The notes under the pieces are model-generated. The model saw only the letters and a list, made by a program, of their open reading frames with translations, was not told the DNA's origin and searched no databases. Made by a program: the position numbers and the translations under genes. A stretch of 64,000 nt of DNA, from assembly GCF_932526225.1 (NCBI RefSeq), contig NC_064046.1:2728001-2792000 (forward strand). Reading direction: 5' to 3'. The first letter of the stretch is position 1. The number at the start of each line of letters is the position of its first letter. Positions 23,701-35,700 of the stretch are shown piece by piece. The DNA is from Nematostella vectensis. Its lineage: Eukaryota; Cnidaria; Anthozoa; Actiniaria; Edwardsiidae.

Positions 23701-26700
23701 TCTCTTGGTAAAGGGACTCCCTTCTCTTGGTAATGGGACTCCCTCCTCTTGGTAATGGGACTCTCTCCTCTTGGTAAGGGGACTCCCTCCTGTTGGTAAG
23801 GGGACTCCCTTCTCTTGGTAAGGGGACTCCCTCTTCTTGGTAAGGGGACCCCCTCCTCTTGGTAAGGGGACTCCCTCCTCTTGGTAATGGGACTCCCTCC
23901 TCTTGGTAATGGGACTCCCTCCTCTTGGTAATGGGACTCTCTCCTCTTGGTAAGGGGACTCCCTCCTGTTGGTAATGGGACTCCCTCCTCTTGGTAAGGG
24001 GACTCCCTCCTGTTGGTAATGGGACTCCCTCCTCTTGGTAATGGGACTCCCTTCTCTTGGTAAGGGGACTCCCTCCTCTTGGTAATGGGGCTCCCTTCTC
24101 TTGGTAAGGGGACTCCCTCTTCTTGGTAATGGGACTCCCTCCTCTTGGTAAGGGGACTCCCTCCTCTTGGTAATGGGACTCCCTTCTCTTGGTAAAGGGA
24201 CTCCCTTCTCTTGGTAAGGGGACCCCCTCTTCTTGGTAAGGGGACCCCCTCCTCTTGGTAAGGGGACTCCCTCCTCTTGGTAATGGGACTCCCTCCTCTT
24301 GGTAATGGGACTCCCTCCTCTTGGTAATGGGACTCTCTTTTCTTGGTAATGGGACTCCCTCCTCTTGGTAATGGGACTCTCTCCTCTTGGTAAGGGGACT
24401 CCCTCCTGTTGGTAATGGGACTCCCTCCTCTTGGTAATGGGACTCCCTCCTCTTGGTAATGGGACTCCCTCCTCTTGGTAATGGGACTCTCTCCTCTTGG
24501 TAATGGGACTCCCTCCTCTTGGTAATGGGACTCTCTCCTCTTGGTAAGGGGACTCCCTCCTGTTGGTAATGGGACTCCCTTCTCTTGGTAAAGGGACTCC
24601 CTTCTCTTGGTAAGGGGACTCCCTCCTCTTGGTAAGGGGACCCCCTCCTCTTGGTAAAGGGGACTCCCTCCTCTTGGTAATGGGACTCCCTCCTCTTGGT
24701 AAGGGGACCCCCTCCTCTTGGTAAAGGGGACTCCCTCCTCTTGGTAATGGGACTCCCTCCTCTTGGTAAAGGGACTCCCTCCTCTTGGTAATGGGACTCC
24801 CTCCTCTTGGTAATGGGACTCTCTCCTCTTGGTAATGGGACTCCCTCCTCTTGGTAATGGGACTCTCTCCTCTTGGTAAGGGGACTCCCTCCTGTTGGTA
24901 ATGGGACTCCCTCCTCTTGGTAATGGGACTCCCTCCTCTTGGTAAGGGGACCCCCTCCTCTTGGTAAAGGGGACTCCCTCCTCTTGGTAATGGGACTCCC
25001 TCCTCTTGGTAAAGGGGACTCCCTCCTGTTGGTAATGGGACCCCCTTCTCTTGGTAAAGGGACTCCCTTCTCTTGGTAAGGGGACTCCCTCCTCTTGGTA
25101 AAGGGACTCCCTCCTCTTGGTAAAGGGGACCCCCTTCTCTTGGTAAAGGGACTCCCTTCTCTTGGTAAGGGGACTCCCTCCTCTTGGTAAAAGGGACTTG
25201 CTCCTCTTGGTAATGGGACTCCCTCCTCTTGGTAAGGGGACTCCCTCCTCTTGGTAAAGGGGACTCCCTCCTCTTGGTAAAGGGACTCCCTCCTCTTGGT
25301 AAAGGGGACTCCCTCCTCTTGGTAAAGGGACTCCCTCCTCTTGGTAAAGGGACTCCCTCCTCTTGGTAATGGGACTCCCTCCTCTTGGTAATGGGACTCT
25401 CTCCTCTTGGTAATGGGACTCCCTCCTCTTGGTAATGGGACTCTCTCCTCTTGGTAAGGGGACTCCCTCCTGTTGGTAATGGGACTCCCTCCTCTTGGTA
25501 ATGGGACTCCCTCCTCTTGGTAAGGGGACCCCCTCCTCTTGGTAAAGGGGACTCCCTCCTCTTGGTAATGGGACTCCCTCCTCTTGGTAAAGGGGACTCC
25601 CTCCTCTTGGTAAGGGGACCCCCTCCTCTTGGTAAAGGGGACTCCCTCCTCTTGGTAATGGGACTCCCTCCTCTTGGTAAAGGGGACTCCCTCCTGTTGG
25701 TAATGGGACCCCCTTCTCTTGGTAAAGGGACTCCCTCCTCTTGGTAAGGGGACTCCCTCCTCTTGGTAAAGGGGACTCCCTCCTCTTGGTAAGGGGACTC
25801 TCTCCTCTTGGTAAAAGGGACTTGCTCCTCTTGGTAAGGGGACCCCCTCCTGTTGGTAATGGGACTCCCTCCTCTTGGTAATGGGACTCCCTCCTGTTGG
25901 TAATGGGACCCCCTTCTCTTGGTAAAGGGACTCCCTTCTCTTGGTAAGGGGACTCCCTCCTCTTGGTAAGGGGACTCCCTCCTCTTGGTAAAGGGGACTC
26001 CCTCCTCTTGGTAAGGGGACTCTCTCCTCTTGGTAAAAGGGACTTGCTCCTCTTGGTAAGGGGACTTCCAGATCATGGTTATGTGACTCCCAGTTCACTC
26101 ACTCTCAGGATTTTGAACTGTATGACGAAAATGGTAATGGCAAGCTGGACCACAAAGAGATGGCCAAATATTTGAAAGATGCTTTGGTAAGATATTGTAA
26201 ATATGTTAGAATTTTGAGTGTGTCAAAACAAGCATTTACGGTATATAGTATATAGGTGCAAAGTCTGCCGTTCAAATAAGTACATCAATGTTTATATACA
26301 GACAATAATTAAACCATTCCTTGTACCCCACCTTAAGATGTCTGATTCAACTGTAAAACATTGTTTCACAGGATAGCATTTTATGGTTGGTTTTCTTTGT
26401 TCATTTGATATGCTTGTATTTTGTTGCATAGGAAATTGCTAAAAGAAAAGTTAAGCAAGTGGAAGCAACTCAAGATAAGAACATACCTAGACTGAACAGT
26501 CTCCACCTTTGTATAGTGCTTATCCTCACTGGAGCTACCATCACTATCATTGCTACTGCAATCCTGAAGAGGGCCCATGCGAGGGATGTTGATCGAAAAG
26601 GTATACTACTGAGTTTTCTTATTATTATATTGCCTGAGTCCCTTACTGTCACCAATAAAATTATAATAAAATAGAAGGTGCATGTCCAGAGATGGTGTCC

Positions 26701-29700
26701 CAGTGGTGTGGACCCCAACCATGAGTTCGATTCCGGTTCACCGCTTTCTTGATAGCTAAGGAATGGTTAATTTTACGTGTGTATTTGGATAGAAAAAAAA
26801 ACAGAGCCAAGGGTGTTGATTTGACCTAAATTTTTCTCTGACAAGCCCCTACAAAGTCAGCAATTGAATTAAAGTTTGAATTTTTTCTGAACTTGTATTA
26901 AATGAACAATATGTCTTGACACTTTTTTACGCCTGGTGGTTTTTGGTGCCTTCTTATTTACGTTTTGAGGCCATCAAAACTGCAAAATGGCATCACTGAA
27001 AACCATTGGGAATCAGAAATAGAAACCACAAGGTGCATGTGCTACGGAAAACTGGCATTAGTATATAAAACTCGGGAACCTCGCAAGAACAAGCGATTTG
27101 ATTGGTTGAGAAACTCGGGATAAAATGCAATATACACCTCCTTGGAGATGAATATTTTCCTGCGCCCCGAAATCAAGCAAAACGGCAGGTGTAACAGCCG
27201 ATTTGCAAGTGTTTCCAAAAAGAAAATTGCTCTAAAGGTTGTTTTAAATACTAAAACAATTATACCATTTCCATTTCGGTGGATAGTGGCTTTATACCTC
27301 AATGGAAATGGTATAATTGTAAATTACAAGAGTTTGTAGTTTTCATTCTGATTAATGCTGTTTATGGTTGTTTGCCACAGAACCTTCAGCGGAGGATATT
27401 AGAGCTGCTCGTCTCAGAAGTTTGGGTTACCATAGCAACAGTGACACCAGTCTTAACAACTCTCAAAGAGCCACCCAAAGCACACCTACCTCTCCTCAAT
27501 CCCCCTCAACCCGGGTCACCCAAGCCATCACTGACAGCAGAAGTGAAGAGAGCAAGTCTAAGGAAAAGACTGAATTAAGGAAGAGAGTTATTAACCCAAA
27601 AGTTGTGCAGAGAAGTGTTGAAAGTTTTGCAATGAGAAAGGAACCCAATTATGAAACAGTTGCAGCCAAAAGAACAGTATCTCAATCAAAGGCTGACAGT
27701 GTTCTTGAAAAACCAGCTGCTAGTAACACCAAAGTTGCCAGTAGCCAAACATCTGGTATGTTCAAAGATATAACCTTTTTTTCTGTAAATAAAATTGAAC
27801 AAGAAAAAGTAACCAACTTGGCAACAATTGCATAGCTGTCAACCCCGCTTTAAGAAAAATCTTGAGAAAATACAGTGAATGTATCAGAAGTATGAAGATA
27901 GCTAAGGGAAAGTTCATTTATTATCCCTAGAGGGGGCGTGAGATCCCTAGGGGGGTGTGAGGATACTGTGGGGGGGCCTTGAGAAATTTCTTAGGTCTAA
28001 GGGGGGGGGCATCGAAAGTGTTTGAATTTTAAAAGGGGGGTCACTGATTCCTCTGGGTGTTGTCTCTACAATATAATTTGACAAAGTTTCAAATCAGACT
28101 TCTTGGTTTAACTTATCTCGGTTTGGGGGCAGTTATTTGGCACAATCCAGGAGTCGGAAATACGTATTAAGCCACGTTTTATCTATGCAATGCAAACCTG
28201 TATACACCCTTAATACATCTTTTTATGGTTTCCGCTATATAATATTAAAAAGTGCTTATGTTCCATATCTAAAATATAAACAAAACGTTTTAATGCATAA
28301 AAAATGCTCATTCTCCATCATAAAAATCCTTGCTCATATCTGATTCACTATCTTCCTCGCTCTCTCTCTTTTCTCTTTTCTCATGCTGCGCTTTTCTTGC
28401 AAGGAGAAGATAGAAAAGCCTTTTTGCTTCTTTTTTGTCATCTATAGCCTCAACCATTATCAGGTTGCAACCTGTAGTTAGTCGCATCTTTGAGAAATTG
28501 AGTGCCTTCACTTTTTCTGAATTAATGTTTTCAGCCAATTCATTCCCCTCCACTTTCTCAATTCTTGATCTCTTGAGAGTTGACAGCTATGCAATTGTTG
28601 ATTGAAATTTATTACATGCATCCATTCTGTTATAACACATTATGACAAAACAGTTAATCAAATATTTAATTCATATAAAATGATTAATAAGGAATTTTTA
28701 ATTTCCATCCTTTTTCAAATGTACAGTATAGAACCCTTTTTAAACGTTTCTTTTGTTTGAAATGTGCTTGTCTTTATTTGTAATTTGATGCAGACATATT
28801 TTTTCTTTTGTTTTCTGTTTTGTTACAGAAAAACAATCAACTGGAATTGAAAAGGTAATAGTATGCATCCTTCAGTTTTTGCTCCAAAGGGAATCTTAAA
28901 ACTGATGTGTTATGTGGTTCACCAATTTGTTGTTTAAAGGCTGAACTCACCCTTGAGGAGACAGTCCAGCTTACCTTGAACAAAATACTGCAAATTTCAG
29001 TGGTAAGATATGAACTCATATGTAATGTTTTATTATAGTCTGTGACAGAAAATAGAAATCCCTACATGATTCATAAATCTTCCATTTTTTTTTCAGAATG
29101 TGGACAGTTCAGGGTCATCACCTAAGGTATTAAAAATCCTAGATTTCATTGAATTAAGTACTGATGGTGAAACCATAAAATATGGTGAAACAATAAAATA
29201 TTTTGAAAAATCGCTTGTGTTACACCTAGCTCTTTTCATTGGCTGCACAGTCATCTTCAATGGTCATCAAACGAAATGAACTTCCCGAAAACCAGGCAGA
29301 AATACCAAAGGTAACTTTAGAACTGTCTCATTTACCAGTGGCGGATCTATGTGAGTTATCAACCCCCTCAGGGGGGGGTACTCCCTTTATCCATCGGACG
29401 GAGATCCTCGTCGTATCTTTTAGGGTGTTAATTTGGAGCCTTGGGTATCTTTTAAGGGTGAAAATGAGAATACTAAGAGTTTTTTTTACCTTGGTATCTT
29501 TTAGGATGCTATTATAGCCCTCGCTCATCTAACTTGTAGCTCATGAAAGAGCATTAAAATGTGTCAATCTTCCATTAGAGTCAGTTTTAGATAAACGTTG
29601 TTATTCCAAATTATTGAAGTTTGTTTGAGGTATCTTTTAGGGGGTTAATGCATGCCTTACCACGCCCAATAAGTACCTATTAGGGTTAAAATATAACCAG

Positions 29701-32700
29701 ACCACACCCACTTAAGTACCTATTAGGGTTAAAATATAACCAGACCACGCCCAATAAGTACCTATTAGGGTTAAAATATAACCAGACCACGCCCATTTAA
29801 GTACCTATTAGGGTTAAAATATAACCAGACCACGCCCAATTAAGTACCTATTAGGGTTAAAATATAACCAGACCACGCCCACTTAAGTACCTATTAGGGT
29901 TAAAATATAACCCGACCACGCCCACTGTACCTATTAGGGTTAAAATATAACCAGACCACGCCCACTTAAGTACCTATTAGGGTTAAAATATAACCAGACC
30001 ACGCCCACTTAAGTACCTATTAGGGTTAAAATATAACCAGACCACGCCCACTTAAGTACCTATTAGGGTTAAAATATAACCAGACCACGCCCAATATGTA
30101 CCTATTAGGGTTAAAATATAACCAGACCATGCCCAATAAGTACCTATTAGGGTTAATGTATAACCAGACCACGCCCACTTAAGTACCTATTAGGGTTAAA
30201 ATATAACCAGACCACGCCCACTTAAGTACCTATTAGGGTTAAAATATAACCAGACCACGCCCACTTTAGTATCTTTTAGGGTTGTTTTAAAAAAATTCCA
30301 ATGATCCGTTTGATATCAGAGTACCCCCCCCCCAGGAATCAGACCCTAAGTTTTAGAAAATACAAGAAAGTCAGTATACAAGAAACTTTTTCAACTGTGT
30401 TACTTTCCACAGAAGGTTGAGAAACTTCTCTCAAAAGCACTCCACCTAGAATTGGTAAGTATTTATTTATTTTAAAGCCACAGTCTGTCATAACTGTTTA
30501 CTTCTGATCGATAACGTACCAAACTCTATTTCAAAACTGTGAAAGCATTACGTGTCTATTGGAAGTTTCTTTGAGGATGTGATTGAAAATATAGAGCAGA
30601 TGGCTTGTTTAATAGCGCGGATTCTAATTCTAAGGTTCTTTTGTACATATTTCAACGGTTGAGGTTGCCGTTGGACCTCCCGATAGACAGTGCACCTGCC
30701 AATTTGGATGTTACCAACGGTGTTGTGTACCATGAACCAAGCTACTTGATATGTGATAAAACTACCCCTGCCAATTTGGATGTTACCAACCATGTTGTAC
30801 CATGAGCCAAGCTACTAAAAATGTGATAAAACTCCCTCTTCCAATTTAGATGTTACCAACCATGTTGTACCATGAGCCAAGCTACTTAAAATGTGATAAA
30901 ACTACCCCTGCCAATTTAGATGTTACCAACCATGTTGTACCATGAGCCAAGCTACTAAAAATGTGATAAAACTCCCTCTGCCAATTTAGATGTTACCAAC
31001 CATGTTGTACCATGAGCCAAGCTACTTAATATGTGATAAAACTACCCCTGCCAATTTGAATGTTACCAACCATGTTGTACCATGAGCCAAGCTACTTAAA
31101 ATGTGATAAAACTCCCTCTGCCAATTTAGATGTTACCAACCATGTTGTACCATGAGCCAAGCTACTAAAAATGTGATAAAACTCCCTCTGCCAATTTAGA
31201 TGTTACCAACCATATTGTACCACGAGCCAAGCTACTAAAAATGTGATAAAACTACCCCTGCCAATTTAGATGTTACCAACCATGTTGTACCATGAGCCAA
31301 GCTACTTAAAATGTGATAAAACTACCCCTGCCAATTTAGATGTTACCAACCATGTTGTACCATGAGCCAAGCTACTAAAAATGTGATAAAACTCCTTCTG
31401 CCAATTTAGATGTTACCAACCATGTTGTACCATGAGCCAAGCTACTAAAAATGTGATAAAACTCCTTCTGCCAATTTGGATGTTACCAACCATGTTGTAC
31501 CATGAGCCAAGCTACTTAAAATGTGATAAAACTCCCCCTGCCAATTTGGATGTTACCAACCATGTTGTACCATGAGCCAAGCTACTTAAAATGTGATAAA
31601 ACTCCCTCTGCCAATTTAGATGTTACCAACCATGTTGTACCATGAGCCAAGCTACTTAAAATGTGATAAAACTCCCTCTGCCAATTTGGATGTTACCAAC
31701 CATGTTGTACCATGAGCCAAGCTACTTGATATGTGATAAAACTACCCCTGCCAATTTGGATGTTACCAACCATGTTGTACCATGAGCCAAGCTACTTAAA
31801 ATGTGATAAAACTCCCTCTGCCAATTTAGATGTTACCAACCATGTTGTACCATGAGCCAAGCTACTTGATATGTGATAAAACTACCCCTGCCAATTTGGA
31901 TGTTACCAACCATGTTGTACCATGAGCCAAGCTACTAAAAATGTGATAAAACTCCTTCTGCCAATTTAGATGTTACCAACCATGTTGTACCATGAGCCAA
32001 GCTACTTAAAATGTGATAAAACTCCCTCTGCCAATTTAGATGTTACCAACCATGTTGTACCATGAGCCAAGCTACTAAAAATGTGATAAAACTCCTTCTG
32101 CCAATTTAGATGTTACCAACCATGTTGTACCATGAGCCAAGCTACTTAAAATATGATAAAACTACCCCTGCCAATTTGAATGTTACCAACCATGTTGTAC
32201 AATGAGCCAAGCTACTTGATATGCGATAAAACTACCCCTGCCAATTTGGATGTTACCAACCATGTTGTACCATGAGCCAAGCTACTTAAAATATGATAAA
32301 ACTACCCCTGCCAATTTGAATGTTACCAACCATGTTGTACAATGAGCCAAGCTACTTGATATGCGATAAAACTACCCCTGCCAATTTGGATGTTACCAAC
32401 CATGTTGTACCATGAGCCAAGCTACTTAAAATATGATAAAACTACCCCTGCCAATTTAGATGTTACCAACCATGTTGTACCATGAGCCAAGCTACTAAAA
32501 TGTGATAAAACTCCCTTTGCCAATTTAGATGTTACCAACCATGTTGTACCATGAGCCAAGCTACTTAAAATATGATAAAACTACCCCTGCCAATTTGGAT
32601 GTTACCAACCATGTTGTACCATGAGCCAAGCTACTTAAAATATGATAAAACTACCCCTGCCAATTTAGATGTTACCAACCATGTTGTACCATGAGCCAAG

Positions 32701-35700
32701 CTACATAATATGCGATAAAACTACCCCTGCCAATTTGGATGTTACCAACCATGTTGTACCATGAGCCAAGCTACTTGATATGCGATAAAACTACCCCTGC
32801 CAATTTGGATGTTACCAACCATGTTGTACCATGAGCCAAGCTACATAATATGCGATAAAACTACCCCTGCCAATTTGGATGTTACCAACCATGTTGTACC
32901 ATGAGCCAAGCTACTTGATATGTGATAAAACTACCCCTGCCAATTTGGATGTTACCAACCATGTTGTACCATGAGCCAAGCTACTTAAAATATGATAAAA
33001 CTACCCCTGCCAATTTGAATGTTACCAACCATGTTGTACCATGAGCCAAGCTACTTAAAATGTGATAAAACTCCTTCTGCCAATTTGGATGTTACCAACC
33101 ATGTTGTACCATGAGCCAAGCTACTTAAAATATGATAAAACTACCCCTGCCAATTTGAATGTTACCAACCATGTTGTACCATGAGCCAAGCTACTTAAAA
33201 TGTGATAAAACTCCTTCTGCCAATTTAGATGTTACCAACCATGTTGTACCATGAGCCAAGCTACATAATATGCGATAAAACTACCCCTGCCAATTTGGAT
33301 GTTACCAACCATGTTGTACCATGAGCCAAGCTACATAATATGCGATAAAACTACCCCTGCCAATTTAGATGTTACCAACCATGTTGTACCATGAGCCAAG
33401 CTACTTAAAATATGATAAAACTACCCCTGCCAATTTGAATGTTACCAACCATGTTGTACCATGAGCCAAGCTACTTAAAATGTGATAAAACTCCTTCTGC
33501 CAATTTAGATGTTACCAACCATGTTGTACCATGAGCCAAGCTACTTAAAATGTGATAAAACTCCCTCTGCCAATTTAGATGTTACCAACCATGTTGTACC
33601 ATGAGCCAAGCTACATAATATGCGATAAAACTACCCCTGCCAATTTAGATGTTACCAACCATGTTGTACCATGAGCCAAGCTACTTAAAATATGATAAAA
33701 CTACCCCTGCCAATTTGAATGTTACCAACCATGTTGTACCATGAGCCAAGCTACTTAAAATGTGATAAAACTCCTTCTGCCAATTTGGATGTTACCAACC
33801 ATGTTGTACCATGAGCCAAGCTACTTAAAATATGATAAAACTACCCCTGCCAATTTGGATGTTACCAACCATGTTGTACCATGAGCCAAGCTACTAAAAA
33901 TGTGATAAAACTCCCTCTGCCAATTTGGGTGTTACCATGGTGTGTTCCAAGAGCCAAGCTACTTAGTATGTGATAAAACTATTATGTTATTGTGGGATGT
34001 TTAAGAGACACCACCATTCAATAGAAAGTGGAGGCAATCCTTAAAACTCCCTCTGCCAATTTGGATGTTACCATGGTGTGTTCCAAGAGCCAAGCTACTT
34101 AGTATGTGATAAAACTATTATGTTATTGTGGGATGTTTAAGAGACACCACCATTCAATAGAAAGTGGAGGCAACCCTTAAAACTCCCTCTGCCAATTTGG
34201 ATGTTACCATGGTGTGTTCCAAGAGCCAAGCTACTTAGTATGTGATAAAACTATTATGTTATTGTGGGATGTTTAAGAGACACCACCATTCAATAGAAAG
34301 TGGAGGCAATCCTTAGTGTCTGTAGTCGATATGCTAACATCCCAATCATTTAACCTCTAAAACTGCATGGTGGCACAGTGCGTCTTATAAAGCAGTCGTA
34401 TAAGAACCCATACAATTGTAAATTCGGGGTAATTCAGCCCTGGATAAGGGTGGCACTCATACTTACATTTCCTTTCAAGTTAAAAACGCCCAAGTTCTTC
34501 TTTTTTTAACAAAGGATCCTTTACGGAGCGCTCTAAAATGTTACGATGCTTGCCAATGCCTGCCACCAGACTTCAAAGGCAAAGCAAGCCAAGAACATGT
34601 TTGGGGCTCGGTAACTGCGGTGGCAAAAAACACCTGTTTCCACACCGTAAAGAAGCAGCTTATACATGGTAAGAGATGGGCTTGAGGATTTCCTTTAATT
34701 CTACCTTGTCTGAGTCGTCGGTTGTACATCTAGCTTTGTTGCTCATCATATTACATTTTGAGTTTCTGTGCTTGTGAGCTGCGTTTAAATCTCTTTCTCA
34801 TATGTTAATATCGGTGAATGAAAAAAATAGCCCACAAAATTGATTTGAGTGCCTGAGGCAAACTCTGTTTAACTGTAATGGTAATAGCGGACTGGACCTG
34901 ACGATGGTGTTTCACTTCCTCTCCTGAAACGAACGATCACGTGCCATCTGATAAATAAGGCTATAGGTACATTCAAAGAAAGTATTTAATTATTTTCCAG
35001 AGGATGTGGAGGACGACCTCTGGGAAGGATTCAAGAAGACTTCGCTTCACCCACAACAGGTATTAGAAAGCTCAACTCCCTATTAAGGTGACATGTCAAG
35101 TTATTGCCTACGAAAGGCCTACAAACTATTCATAAAAAATATAGCAGTTGTATAGCACTTAAAACAGTACAAACCATGTTCTAAGTGCTTCATATTTAAA
35201 ATCTTACTACGTATGTATTAAGAAAGTCAAATTCAGGAGATACTATTCACGTCCCGACCGGAAATCGAACCGGTCACGCAGAGATTGGAGCCCCCATACA
35301 CTGACACACACACTTGGTCATCCGTGTGATATAGGCGTCATATTTTTCCACATGATGACATGTGTTTCTAATATTTTGTTAGGGTAATTAAGGCACCGCA
35401 TGGTATCCTCGCCCATGCAGGAGCGGATTTTATGTCTGTCATTTTCTAGCTGTTTTATCCCTCACCGAACAACTTTTGCATGTTTTACATACATGCAAGG
35501 TGCATTCATCATTATCAGAAATCGCACAGCTGTTGTTAAGTTGTTTGGTTCAGTTCGTATGTGGTTTTCGTTTTTTTTTTTTTTTTTGCGTTGTGGGCGG
35601 TATCTTTTCTGTTCCAAATAGTTTCCTGGTATGTCATCGCATACCTAGTAAAAAGAGACAAGTGATGAATCTATGAAACAACAACGGAACTAAAGTCATT

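Noticed and set aside
21610-26098. Two very long minus-strand frames (1,488 and 1,105 codons) encoding repeats like [15 protein letters not shown]
   Set aside because: They exist only because a 22-bp unit (66 bp per three units) lacks stops in most frames. Several frames on both strands are open at once, there is no splice or start context, and the region is intronic to the plus-strand gene.
29657-34316. CRISPR-like regular repeats
   Set aside because: There are no unique spacers between repeats, the units are contiguous, and the window is clearly eukaryotic. These are minisatellites.
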